From: Auxenochlorella pyrenoidosa
Taxonomy: Eukaryota > Chlorophyta > Trebouxiophyceae > Chlorellales > Chlorellaceae
Direction: 5' to 3'
Assembly (NCBI GenBank): GCA_001430745.1
Contig: KQ481962.1
Location: forward strand, 358,970 to 422,969
DNA: 64,000 nt
The notes under the pieces were generated by a model that was not told the origin of the DNA, did not search any database, and saw only the letters and a program-made list of their open reading frames with translations. The translations under genes were made by a program, and so were the position numbers. Shown here one piece after another: positions 51,848-63,918 of the stretch (position 1 is the first letter of the stretch; each line of letters begins with the position of its first letter).

Positions 51848-53150
51848 GCACCTCGGCCACGGCCAGGTGAGGTGTGGGCAGCGCCCTAAGGCTAGACGCA
51901 GCGACCACAGCTCTCAGCCGCTGCCCACCCTGAAGCCAGCTTTCACTCTCAACAGTCCACAGCTTGCCCTCGAACTTGCTGTCCCATCATGGTGTGGGTC
52001 TGAATCGTCGCGGCTGTGCATGCCACCTGTGAGTAATGCCATGTGCCCTGCAACCACCCCCTGCTCTGTCCCAGCCCTGGCCCTCCAGTTCAGGTTTCTG
52101 CGGCTGGCGGCCGAGGGCAGCCTGCTAGGCTGGCATTACACGCCGCCTGCGCGAAAAGCACGCAGCACACGCATGTACACGCTTGCCAACCTCTTCAACC
52201 TGCTGCACGCTCCTGGCTCTTTTTGCCACTGGCAACTTGAATTGTACGTTTGCCTTGCTTCCCAGCCTTGGGCCTCCTCTTCACAGCACATCCATGTCTT
52301 GCACGATGTCGTGCCTGCCCCGCTGCTCTCGGTGCAGCAGCTCCAGGACCAGCATCGAAAGATGAACCTCAGGCTGCCAGCAACTTGAATGTCCAAGCCA
52401 TGCCATTCCAGCCCTGGGTCCAACCAGCCTGGCAGCCTAGCAAGCCACCAGCACAGGATGTGTGCAGTGTGTTACAGCGAAGTAAGCGGGGTGGCGCAAA
52501 ATCGAAAAATCGGTTCATTTGACGGGCTTGCTGGTGGCACGGGCGAGCAGCCAATTTGGCGCCCAGCCCCTGCTCGGGGGAGGGCTGCCCGCCGCGGGCG
52601 CGCTGCGCTGCACACATCAGGTGGAGGGCAGAGGAGCCCGCTCCTTAGGCTGCACTGCCGCCGCGGCATGCTGCCGTGCCTATGTGCATCAAGGTAGGAA
52701 GGAAGAAAAGCCATGTCTTTCTTCAAGCGGTAGCAGAGGGATGCGTGGGAGCGAGGGAGAGCCGGGGGGCTTCCCGCAGGAACGGAAGGCAAGTGCAGAC
52801 GGTTCAAGTAATGCTAGCACGAAAGGGAGGGATTGGGGTGCGTGGAAGCAGGGGTGGTGGCTACACGTCGGGTGGGGACTTGGGGTTTGGGGGGTTTGGG
52901 GGGCGGCGGGGGGAGGTAGGCCTACATGACCGCTCGGATCAGGGCTAGAGGTGATGAGAGAGCTACCTGGGCAAGTGCTGCACACGGGGTCAGAAAGAAT
53001 CTAGCCAGGCCATGGGGTGTGGCGGAGCCAGGCCTGGCGGGCATGTCGTGGACACACATACGCTGAGGAGAGCAGGAGTGGAACGGACAGGAGTCCTGCT
53101 GCTGACGGCTGCTGCGGTCGCCTGGCTGCCTGATCAGTCCTGCAGGCTGA
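51848..53150. other. Intergenic: 3' regions of copy E and WNK
   Basis: 1.3 kb between converging stop codons. The longest frame (51867-52388, +) has no family signature and unusual composition for this genome. A minus-strand TGTAA (TTACA, 52472-52476) could end the WNK transcript 675 nt past its stop; this is uncertain. G-rich purine tracts fill 52780-52920. Confidence 0.45.
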
Positions 53151-56100
53151 CTAGGGGCCCGTGGTGGGAGGCGGCGGGATCAGCACCACGCCCGGCGCCA
53201 ATGCTGGCGCCTGCATGCCTATATGTGGCGCCGGCGCTGCTGCAGGGCCCGCCGCCGGGACAACAGCGCTCGGCGCAGGCACGGCCAGCGGCACGCCGCT
53301 CGCCGCCACTGCCACAGCAGGGTGCAGCTGTGGCTTGAGCGGCAGCGCCGCATGGTGCGTGACTGGTGTCAGCTGAGGCGCCGCGCCCTGCTGCGCGGGC
53401 ACCATGACTGGCTGCTGCTGCTGCTGCAGCTGCTGCTGGGGTTGCTGGGCCGGCGGGACGAGCTGCGGTGGGGCCGCCGGGATGCCGTTGGGCACCAGGA
53501 TGGCGGCACCCATGGGCACAGGGCCAAAGCCCTTGGCAGCCGCCATGGGCACGCCACGCACAGCCTTGCCCATGCCCAGCCCGCCCTCGAGCAGGTTGAG
53601 CGACCGCAGCTCCACGGCCTTCATCGACTCGGCGGCCTGCCGGCGCAGCGCCTCCTTGTCTGCGGCAGCAGGCAGAGGTGACGATGTTGATCAGTTCAAG
53701 GGCTTGGGCCGATACAGCAAGGAATGCAGTAGGCAGCACCCAAGCAGGGCTTGGACAGCAGGACAGTGCGAGAGCAGATGGTGCAGGCGGCCCAAAAGTT
53801 GGAGAGGCAGGGGCGCTGCAGACAGCTGGCAGCGCCACTGGTGCCGCACCCAACTCACCCTTGATGGGCGGCCGCTTGCCATTGACCTGCCCCGCCAGGT
53901 CGCCGCTGCTGCCCTCGCCGGGCCGCCCCAGCAAGCCAGGCTGTGATGCCGGGCGCGTGGGTGACAGGCTGCCCTCCCGGGACGGAGAGATGTCGCGGGA
54001 TGACACCTTGCTGGGTGGCGCCGACAGCACATGCGGCGCACTGGCGCGGGCCAGGGCGGCCGGGGCCACGTGTGCCGGCGGCGGCAGCGGTGCCGATGAC
54101 TGCAGGTCGAGCCGCTGGATAGCATCTGTGGCCGCCTGGCTGGCCGTGGAGCGCGGCGAAACATTGCTGCTGGTACACGTGGGCGAGGCCGCTGCTGCAG
54201 CCTCTGCCTGCTGCACTGCCGCTGCCAGGCCGCCGCCAGCCGTGGGTGCCGAGCCAGGGGCACCCGGGGGCGCTATGAACGGGCTGGCACGGGTCAGCGG
54301 CAGCGCGGCAAGGCTGGCTTCAGAGCGGGGGCGCAGCAGCAGCGAGGCATGATCGGCAGCACTGCCAGCAGCCAAGCCGCTCTCCAGGGTGGGGTTGCTG
54401 CTGCTGGGGAGCAGAACGCGGCCACCAGCCGGCTGCGGCAGCGGCGGCATGCTCAGCACGCGCGCGTCTGGCACAGCTGCAGCAGCTGCCGCTGCCGCTG
54501 CCACAGCGACAGGGTCCAGAGCCGGCAAATCTGTGCGAATGGCAGCCAGGTCTTGCAGGTTCTCAAACAGCTGGTGCAGCGGGATGCGCTTGTCGTGCGC
54601 CGTGGTGGCCGGCGAGAGGATGCCGCTAGTGGGTGACAGAGCACCACTGCCGACGCCCAGGGGCGATGCGGCGGGCTCGCGGCCTGTGTGAGGCGCAGGG
54701 GAGGAATGTGGGTGCAGTCAGGCACGGGAAGCAGGGGAGGTACACCAGAGTGAAGTCAAAACGTTGAAGCCAGGCTGACATGGCTTGCTCCCAGCAGTCA
54801 ACCATTGATTAAGCTCACCTGGAGGCATGGAGGATGAGCGGGAGAGCAGGGAGAAGGCGTCCACCGAGCTGCTCCGCAGCACGCGCTGCGACGGCGAGGG
54901 CATGTCTGCGAGCGCTGACGCAGGCGGCGCACCCAGCGGCGAAACAGGCCGCGCTAGTGGCACTCCCGCGGCCGGCCGCGCGGCAGCCGGCGCCTCAGCT
55001 GCTATGCTGGTGCCCATGCGCGGCGAAAGACGGGCCAAGCTGGGCGGGTGCGCCGCCGCCGCTGCTGCTGCCGCCGCGGCCGCTGCTGCCACGGATGCGG
55101 CATGGCCCGGCTCTGCGGGGTGCTGTGAGCCGACCGACGCAACGCTGTGCGGGATGGACGACACCGAGGAGGCCGAGGCAAGCGAGCAGGTGGACGCGCC
55201 CGAGGGGCGCAGGCCCGGGAGGCCCTGCGATGCCGCTGCCTGCTCCTTCTCGAAGGACGAGCGGGCGCTGCTGCTCATCGCGCCCGTTGCGGAAGGCTGT
55301 GCAGCAGCCTGCGCCTCCAGGAGCGCCGCCAGCGGAGGCGCAGGGGTGGGGGCCGCCAGCGGCGCAGCCGGGCGGGGCGCTGCTGGCTGGCCTGGCGATG
55401 CCGCTGCGGCTGGTGCAGGCGCCATGAGCACCTCCTCTGAGAACCGCCCACTGTACATGCGGCCGTAGGCGCTGCCAGTCAGGCCACCGCCATTTGCAAT
55501 GGGTGCCAGGTCGCGTGCGCTGCCAACGCTGTGCGCCTGCTCGAGCGCGCTGGTGGTCAGGCTGTTCTCCAGCACTTCGGCGGCCTTCGCCAGCGACATT
55601 GAGGCGTGCGCGTTGATCTGCAGGGCAGCCGGGAAGGGATGCGGGGAAAGTGTGGCTTCGCTCGTGCAAAGCAGATGCACTTGGCTCGGGACAAGGCCAG
55701 CTTGGGCATGCCAGCCTGCAGGTTTGTAGGGGCAGCCCTGCATCCTTGCCGAGGCCTGGCACCCACCTCGGGCAGCGCGGACAGGCGGGCCAGCTCGTCA
55801 CGAATGCATGTGGCAATGACAGCTGCATCCTCGGGCGTCAGCTCCAGGTCGGTCACCATCTCGGTGGCGACATCGGAGGCCGTGTCCACAGCCACATCAA
55901 ACTCAAACTCCACAGTGCGTGCCACGCCTGCAGGGGAGGGCAGGGCAGCAGATGGTTAGATTGAGAGCTTGGGCAGCAGTTAAGGGGGGATGGCCAGCAA
56001 TGCAGGATCACCTGCCTGACCTAGCGAGACCCGAGCAGCTCTCAACAGAGTGCTTCAGCGTGCTTGTGCCCCAAGCAGTGCTTTGTGCACATATCCCCCT

Positions 56101-59100
56101 TGCCTGTGGGCTCAGCGATGCGCAGTCGAAGCTGGATGCGCTTGTCGCCATGCAGCCAGTTGCCCTTGACCGAGAACCGGCGCTCGGTGGCATCGCAGCG
56201 GCAGCCGTCACTGCTGGTGGGGCTGCTGGGCTTGGCCGGACTGGAAGTCGCAGGCTGCGGAGAGCCACGCGCCGAGGCCTGGCGGCTGCCCACAGCACGG
56301 GGGGTGATGGTGCCGGCTGCCGCTGCCTCTTCGCCGTTGTCTGCAGCAGGGGTGGGCAGAAGATACGATGTTACGCACAGAGCTTGACAACGGGTGCCCA
56401 GCCTGCGGAGCAGGTGAGGCAAGCAGACCAGTGCTGTGGTGCAGGCAACCAGCACGCGGGCCCCGGCCGGCCCTCGCGTCTTGCTGTCCCATGCTCGAGC
56501 CCGCCCAGCGCCCACCTGCACTCTCGCCCTCCTCGGCAATGTTCTCCAGCACGCCCGCAAGCGCGGCCAGCTCAGAAGCGTTCGAGCGCTGGGAGCGCAC
56601 GGACGCACTGTCAGAGTGCGCCTTGTCGCTGTGCATAGCCTCTGCGCTGATGCTGCGCGTCAGCTGAGGGTGCAGCGGCGGCATGCCAGCGACAGCAGCG
56701 GCTGCAGACGCCGGCCCCGCCAGCGCGCCGCCCACTGCGCTGCTAGCTGAGGGCGGCCCGGTGAGGGGGCCGGGGTGGCCCGCCGACCCCACTGCCGCCA
56801 CCATCTCGTTGAGGGAGGAGGCGGTGCGGGAGACGGGCCCGCTGGCAATGGAGCCGTACTCGCTGCTGCCGTCGATGCCGCCGGCAGCTGCCAGCGCCGC
56901 GTCGCTGCGCGAGGTGATCAGCGCCTTGTCCTTGCGTATGGAGTCAAAGTAGGGGTGCTTGAGCAGCTGGCGGGCGCGGGGGCGCGCCTCCCGCGGGCTG
57001 ATGCACAGGTTGATGAACTCCGTCAGCTCCGTGCTGGCCACCTTCTGCAGGCCAGCAGGGCGCACACCCTGCACGAAACGCCAGCACACACCACAACAGT
57101 GTGAGCTAAGGCAGCGGGTGCAAAGGCATCCACGGTGCCTGCCAGTGGCGGTTCCGAGGGCAGGAGGGGACAGCAGACCAGCTGGGATGCGACTTTCACC
57201 AGCCATGCCACCTGCTGCCCAGCGTCTGCTGCCTGTTGCCCACTCACCAGCGACACCTTGCGGTAGATCTGCGCAGCATTCTTGCACTCTGCGTAGGGGT
57301 ACTCCATGGTGGACAGCTCCAGCAGGCACATGCCGAAGCTGCATAGGCAGGGCATGGGGGGGAAGGGGAAAGGTGTGCGCAGGCCGCGGGCTGCAGGGCT
57401 CAGGGGCTCCAACGCAGGGCACCGAAAGTTTTAACTTCCTGCCCCTCCAGCCACTACGACGGCGCTGGCAGCGCAGGCCACGGCTCACCTGTAGACATCC
57501 ACGCGGTCGTCGTACTCCTCCTCGTACAGCTCCGGCGCCATGAACTCGGGCGTGCCCAGCACCGACTGCGGCGCGGTGCGCGAGCGCAGCATGGTGGCCA
57601 GGCCCAGGTCGCCAATCTTCACCACGCCATCTGCAGGGCAGGCAGCCGAGGGCAGGGCGCAGGTGACTTCACCATCAGCATGAGCAAGCTGCCTCACTGC
57701 TTGCAACGAGCTAGCAGCCGCTGCTTACCTGCCCAGGCAAGGGGACCCAGGCTTATCCTGCTGACCGGGCGCCAGCTGGCCACCAGCTCCCGCCACATGG
57801 GCAGCTTCAAGCTGCCAGCTCCGGCTACCTCTGCTGCGGCTCTCAAGCCTGGCCTGCCTGGTCCCATCCGCACCTGAGCCGTTGATGAAGATGTTGTCGC
57901 ACTTGAGGTCGCGGTGGATGATGGGAGGGTTGTGGCCGTGCAGGTAGACCAGGCCACAGAGGATCTGCCACGCCCAGCGCTTGACCACCTCCTCATCGAT
58001 GTGCTTGTGGCGCTTGCGGTACCTGCGGGCGAAGAGGGCAGGAGAGGAGACGGGCAGGCCAGGTGTGAGGCAGGCGAGAGCCGGCGAGGAGCCAGCGCAC
58101 CAGTAGGGCGGCGCACAAGCAGCAGGGAACCGTCCGTATGGCAGCGCCGCTGCCCGCCGGCTCTGAACGACGGCACCGCGGGTGAACAAGCAGCGACTGC
58201 CTGCATGTGCGGCTTACGGCACCATTCTGGCGGGACATGCAGGCCAGACAAGCGTTCATCGCACTTGCATGGACGCCGCACTGGCGCCGCACAGCCGCAC
58301 GCGCGGCAAGCCCGCAGCCGCAGGCCTTGGCACTCACTGGCGCAGCGTGCCGCTGGTGAAGAGCTCGGTGATGAAGTTGACGGTGTAGGTCTTGGGGTCG
58401 TACCACGAGTCGAAGAAGGACATGATGTTCTTGTGCTTGAGCGCCTTCAGCACGCGGATCTCAGCGAACAGGCGATCGCGCTCCTCCTTGTTCTCCGCGT
58501 CCTTGGTGCTCATCAGCTCGCTCACCCGCACCTGGTTCCACGCCACCTCCGTGCCTGCGGTGCAGGGGGGCGCGTGACGAGCAAGGGAGGGGGCAGGTGG
58601 GTGCTGGGTGGGAGGCGGCAGCAGCGCAGCGGCACCCAGGCAGGTGCAGCAGATGACGCCGCTACCACACGCTGTGTGAGAGGATGCTGGCGGCTGCGGA
58701 GGCGGCCGCGAGCGCACCTTCTTGCGTGTCAAAGGCTTTGTAAACCACCTTGAAGGCGCCGCGGCCCAGCACCTGGTCCCACTGCAGCAGGGAAGCGCGG
58801 GAGCGGGGGCGGTGGGGACGGGTGGGACGGCGGCGCCAAGCCACCCACCCACCGAGCGGGAGGGGCTGCAGTGCGCGGCAGGGCCCGACCCCGCCAGATT
58901 CTTAGGGTACCCTGCGATCCTGGCCAGTGGCGAAGCTGGGGGAGGCTGCATGCTCTACTGGGTGCTGTCAGACGGCGGCCAGCAAGCGAGGCCGGGTCTC
59001 AAGGCTTCGCGGGACGGCTGGGCCGTGACCACAAGCTCTGAATGGATGCAGGGCACACCCACAGGACCCGGGAGCGCTCCTCACCCTGCCAAAGCGCCCT

Positions 59101-59156
59101 TGAGGATCCATTTCGGCGAAATGGGGGCCCTCATCGTCGGGCGCCGCATCCTCCAT
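53151..59156 (-). CDS. WNK: WNK (with-no-lysine) protein kinase
   Basis: Twelve exons: 59085-59156, 58718-58781, 58338-58554, 57874-58022, 57489-57630, 57248-57338, 56516-57068, 56104-56340, 55767-55927, 54819-55617, 53859-54683, 53151-53659. They give 1272 aa. The ATG at 59156 starts MEDAAPDD, then [25 protein letters not shown]. The Lys in the Gly-rich loop (K35) and its absence from beta-3 (EVAWNQV) are the WNK hallmark. HRDLKCDN (~154), a DLG instead of DFG (~175), [13 protein letters not shown] and [15 protein letters not shown] follow. After the kinase domain an OSR1-C-like domain ([12 protein letters not shown], then [20 protein letters not shown]) spans about residues 490-560. The remaining ~700 residues are Ala/Pro/Ser-rich with poly-Ala and poly-Gln runs and no clear domain. 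WNKs regulate ion homeostasis and flowering-time or clock components in plants; the target here is unknown. Intron 8 has a GC donor. Confidence 0.95.
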
Positions 59157-59697
59157 CTTAGTTACGCCACTGCGCAGAGGCTGAGAGCCACTCAGCTCTG
59201 CTGAGCCTTCATGGGTCGCAGTCTTTTCTGCCGCCAGCGCCGAGCTGCCGTGGGGGGCCGGGCACTGACACCACACGGTTGTGGCTGTGCTGGTTGCAGA
59301 AGTCCCGGTTGGAGAAGGCTCCCGCTCAGTCGGACGCAAGAGTTTGCCTGCCGAACAGAGACCTCGTGTCAGCCGAGGAGAGGCCGACGCCTCGAGGCTA
59401 CGGGGGTTTTGTTACGGGATCAACAGGTGCGGCTTCTTGCTGAAGTGGGACGACTGGTTTCACAGCACTCGCAGCAGGTTGCAGGGTGGCGGCATTTGCG
59501 CTCAAACAGCATTGTAGCTTCGCTCTTTCTGATCTCGAATCTCCCACGGCTTCTGTAAGGCCGTGCGCCCCGCCAGAGAGCGCCGCGCTTCGGGTTCCTG
59601 CCGGCCGGCCCTCCGGGCGCCGCCCCAAGCCTGTCATTTCGTCCAAACAGCATAGCAGTGCAGTAAGAGAGCCCGCAAGCAGCAGCAAGAGCCAGCC
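59157..59697. promoter_or_regulatory. Divergent region, WNK / mL41
   Basis: 541 nt between opposing starts; both leaders and promoters must lie here. No motif was assigned. Confidence 0.4.
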
Positions 59698-60348
59698 ATG
59701 TCGGTGGTGGGGGCGCTGGCGGCGGCGCTCGGTCGTGCTCGCCGCGTGCCCCGCACCGGCTTCACGCGCCTGACCACCAAGCAGGGCCCGCGTGGCTACT
59801 ACAAGGGCAAGGGCGCGACGCCCACAGGGCACCACACCAACAAGGGTGAGCGAGCGCGCCAGAGCGGTGCTGAAGGGCGCACAGCGGCGGCTGCGTCATC
59901 CGTGCGAGGCGCCTGCCGCTCCTGCCCTCCTGCCTGGCCCTGCTGGGGCTCAGGCAGCCTATCTTAATCATCGGCCAGCAGCTCATCTCTCGACGCTCTG
60001 GGGCACTCGCGTGCTGCGCGGCCCGCGCCCGGCTGCACCAGGCCTGCCCCGCCCCGCCAACCGCGCCCTGTTCCCCCGCCGCAGGCGGCTACACCGTGCG
60101 GGATGAGCGTCTGCCGCAGTACATTGTGCCCGACCTCGCAGGCTTCAAGGTCAGGAGGGTTGCAGGCATGGGGATACACCAGTGGGTGGACAGGGGCCGC
60201 TCCATGCACCCCTGGCCCCTCTTGCCCGCTATGCAGCGTGCCCCACCGGCCCAGCCTCTGCTCATGACGTGGCCTTTCCCCTGCTGCCGTCCTGCTGCTG
60301 CAGCTCAAGCCGTTCATCGCCACCAGCATTGCTAAGCCGGCTGCATAG
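59698..60348 (+). CDS. MRPL41: Mitochondrial ribosomal protein mL41
   Basis: Three exons (59698-59845, 60085-60149, 60304-60348), phases 1 and 0, give 85 aa. The family core is complete: RLTTKQGPRGYYKGKGATPTG, then HHTNKGGYTVRDERLPQYIV, then PDLAGFKLKPFIA. This is the MRP-L27/mL41 family of the mitochondrial large subunit. Length is near the fungal/plant form and shorter than the ~137-aa mammalian protein. The N-terminal ~20 residues (SVVGALAAALGRARRVPR) are basic and amphipathic, a likely mitochondrial presequence. The start is the first ATG and leaves nothing of the family core out. Confidence 0.93.
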
Positions 60349-60766
60349 CAGCTGTGCCAGCTGGTTGCTGCGTGTGAGGACCCGCCTATGCAGCCGCGTG
60401 CTGGTGATGCCATGTACTCTGTCCAGCCTTCAGCTCCGCTCTCCTCTTCTTCCGGCCTCCTTCCCTCCCCTGCTTGCTGCTGAGCTGCCTCTATTCCCTG
60501 CTGCCCACTCTGCTGCGTTTCCGTGCTCTGCCTCCTTGCATTACTGCACTTGCCTGACCTCAATTTACGCCGGGCCTCTGGCATGACTGTAGCAAAACTC
60601 TTCAGCACAATCAAAATGGGATCGAGCGAGTCCAGGGAATCCAAGAATGCTAGAACACGGGTTGTGGGTTTAAGTCACGTGCCAGGGCGGCAACCCTGCT
60701 TTGGAGCCTCTGCGGGCCGGCCAGCACCTGCTTGCAGGCCGACCAGGACCAGGTTGGCCCAATACT
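60349..60766. other. Convergent 3' region, mL41 / TL29
   Basis: 418 nt between converging stops. No gene or clear polyadenylation motif. Confidence 0.4.
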
Positions 60767-63700
60767 TCAGTACTTGTCAGGCACCACTGCCTGCAGGGAC
60801 GGGAGGCAGACAAGGTGCAGTGGGGTGGCAGTGGAGTGCACAGCGCTGATGGCTGCAAGCGCTGTCCTCGGCCTGCTGGGCAGGCTGCAGGCCCTCCCGC
60901 GCACCTCCGATGCTGGCCCCTTCTGCTGACCCCCATGCCTGCGCTTTCGCCCTGCGTTTCAGGCGGCCCCTTGCAACCCCTTGCTGCCCCAAACAGCGGG
61001 GCGCCGTGTCCAATCCCTTGGCGTTTTTCTGAGCAGCTGAGAAGCTTGCCTTGATGGGGAAGAGGTAGGCATCCTTGTCGAACTTTGCTCCCAGGTCCGC
61101 CAGCTTGGCAAAGATGGTGCCAAAGTCGACCTGCGGGGCCGGGCACACAGCGAGCCCCGCGGCGTGAGGTCTGACATACCGGGGGCACTGTGCTGTCCGC
61201 ACAGTGAGCAGCGTAGGTGAGGTTTGACACGCAGGAGGGCGGGGCCGGGCACACAGCGAGCAGCGAGGCAGGCGGTGCCGACATGCGACACGGGTGGAGC
61301 GGGGCGGGGGAGGGGCGGGTGCGCCGCCGTGCGCTTGCCTCGTAGCTGGTGCGGGTGACGGTGGCACGGGACTTGTCGTACTGCTGCTTCCAGGGGCCGT
61401 ACGCCTCGGAGTAGGCCACCAGCGCGGCCTCCGCGGCGGTGGGGTCGGCCTGGGTGGCCGGCCACAGGAGGAACTGCGGGGCCCGAGGGGGGGGGGGGGG
61501 GGGGCGCAGCATGAGGGCGTCACGGGTGGTGCCACAGCGGTGGGCGACACTGGGGGTGCGCAGGCCGGGGTTGGCGAGGACATCTTGGCAGCGGCACAGG
61601 CACAGCTGGCGCCAGGCAGGCAGCGGGACGCAGTCGCCGACCTGCTGGCGTTCCCAGAAGGGCGCCTTGGGGGCAAAGGGTCCGCTGCCCGCGTCGGGCT
61701 TCACGCCCAGCTTGTTGAAGAATTGCTGGCACAGGCACGACAGGGGAGGGGGAGATTGCAGGGGTGGATGGGTGCACAAGCCAGGGGGCGACCTGCACGC
61801 CTGTGCGCGAGTGAGGCGGAGACCTGAATGCGGTACCTGACGGTTGCAAGCCGCGTGGCCAAGCACAAACCTCCCGACCTATGCACAGTGCACTCACCTG
61901 CACCTCTGCCGGCGATGCATCGGGCGCAAGCAGGCGGCCAGCGGGCGCCGGCTCGGTGGCGTCCTTGCGGCCCAGCTTGCTGCATGGGGAGGATCCAGGG
62001 GGGGCCAGGGAGAGCAGTCTGTGGGGGGCTGGCCTGGGGTGCTGGCTGGGCCCCAGGGGTGCAGCTGCTGTCATCACCGAAGTGACCACTGGGCCGGCAG
62101 CTGGCTCGCGCGCCTGCCTCGGCGGGCAGGGCACGCATGCCTGAGCTGCTGTCGGAGCTCGGCCAAGTTCCCAACAGCAGCAGCTGGCTGCCAGGACTGG
62201 GCTCACAGGAAGATGGGGTTGCCGAACGAGTCGGCCAGGAAGGCGCCCTTCTCGGCTGCTCAGCATGGCAGGGGGATGGCACAGGCAGCGGGGTTGGCGC
62301 ACGACCGCAGAGCATCATGCGGTGGCCTCCGGCTGACGCTGATGTTGGGCCAGCTTGCTACAGGCAGAGCTGCCGCCCGCGGCACACCCATCCCCCCTGC
62401 ATCGGTGCATCGGCACGGTACAGCCCGTGCCCACCGTCGGCTGCCTTGTCAATCTTGTCCTGGCGCCACGCCTTCTCGATGCATACCTGCAGGCGGCAGG
62501 CATGGTGCCGTTGTGCTGAGCAGTCAGCCAGGCAAGGCTTCATGCCCGGCATGCAGCACGGCATGGTGCAGCTGATGAGTCGGATCACTGCTGGAAGCCC
62601 CCCCCCCCCCCCCCCCCTCCCCCCCGCGTTCCAACTTGGCTGCGCGCAACGGGGCTGCCTGCACGCTGCAGCCCACCTGCCACCTGCCCCCGCATTCCGG
62701 CCTGGCCTGCTCCCCAGCCTTGCAGGGGCACACCCAAGGTCTGGGGCCACCCCTCCCGCAAGGGGACCCACCTTGGCCGCCAGCACAATGGTGTCGGCCC
62801 AGGAGATGGGGCCCTGGCCCTGCTCCGCGCGCGCATCAATGGCATCCTTCACCTGCACGGCGCAGCGGCCAACAGGGCAGGACGTGCAGGCAGGCCAGTC
62901 ACCGCCACTCCTGCTGGGAGGCTGCTGCAGCTGCATGGTGTTGACGGCCAGCGCTCAAGCCACCAACTCTGGGCAGTCGGACGGCACAAGGAACACAGGC
63001 AAGCCAACGACGAAGGCAGCATTTTGTTGCGCGCTGCAACCGGGGAAGAAAGATCCGCCGTGGCTGCAGCAGCCTGCAGGAGGCAGGCGGGCCCACCTTG
63101 CGCAGGCGGTCCACAAAGGGGGCCAGCCCCTTGTTCTCCGGCCGGCTCAGCTCCTCGCTGCAGCATGGGGGCGCCGAGGGAGCAGTCAGAGGGGTTGGCA
63201 GAACCGTCGCCTGGCTCATGTGCCTCTGTAGCAGCAAGCCTGGGCGCACGGCGTGGAGGGGTCGGTTGCCTGGCAAGCCTGGCCGGGCAGGCAGGGTTGC
63301 CAGAGCCATCAGATGCAGCCAACGCTGCATCAGGTTGAGCACGCTCTACCCTTCTGACCCTGGCTACGCATCCTCAGCCTGTCGTCCCGGCCCCCCTCGC
63401 TCACGGCAGCACAATGGAGCCGTCGCAGCCGCCAGTCTTGGTTGCAGCATCGTAAGTGCCGGCGTCGTTGAGCAGCAGGCGCAGCGCCAGCGGGGTGTCC
63501 GCGGCGGTGAGCTCCTTTGCCAGGGCAGCCTCGGCGCGGGCCTGGCGCAGGGGGGTGCAGCAGGGCGAGGAGCAAAGCCCAGAGTCGACAGTTGCAGGGG
63601 TCATGCAAGGGTGGCAGAGTGAGCGGCATCCGAGGTATGCGGTCTGCAGCATAAGGAGCCTTTGAAAGGCACAAGCACGTCGCACAAGTAGCAGACCGGG

Positions 63701-63918
63701 TCTGCCAGCCAGGCTGCCAGCGCAGCTGGGGGAGCTCGACGGCGGGCGGGGCATCTCCCAGTGCTCGGAGCAGAACATGCGGTACAGGGCCTGCCCCCAA
63801 ACCTGGAAGTCGGCCAGGATGGACTTCCTCTGGATGACGGTCAGGGAGGACACGGGCAGGTACTGCTCGCCGGCGCTGGCGGGGGCCGCGCCCAGCAGGG
63901 GCGCCGCCACTGCGGCGC
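60767..63918 (-). CDS. Thylakoid lumen ascorbate-peroxidase-like protein TL29/APX4 (5' end outside window)
   Basis: Eleven exons: 63803-63918, 63405-63541, 63097-63157, 62772-62852, 62435-62486, 62207-62255, 61898-61979, 61642-61725, 61339-61473, 61050-61130, 60767-60790. They give 299 residues. The first visible exon starts after a ttgcag acceptor and encodes a hydrophobic AAVAAPLLGAAPASA lumen signal with cleavage before GEQ. The mature protein follows TL29: QRKSILADFQ, LALRLLLNDAGTYDAATKTG, GSIVLPEELSRPENKG, GPISWADTIVLAA, DATEPAPAGRLLAPD, PFWERQQ and GPWKQQYDKSRATVTRTSYE. TL29 is related to ascorbate peroxidase but lacks peroxidase activity in plants and sits in the photosystem II region. 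The transit-peptide exon lies beyond position 64000. The last exon is only 24 nt (AVVPDKY). Introns 9 and 10 both use GC donors, so this 3' end is the least certain part. Confidence 0.88.

Noticed and set aside
51867..52388. 173-codon open frame after copy E
   Set aside because: No family signature, no good start context, and it lies in the 3' region shared by two converging genes.
52780..52920. Purine-rich G tracts as a possible structural element
   Set aside because: Irregular G runs are common in this GC-rich genome and no regular G4 spacing or conservation could be shown.
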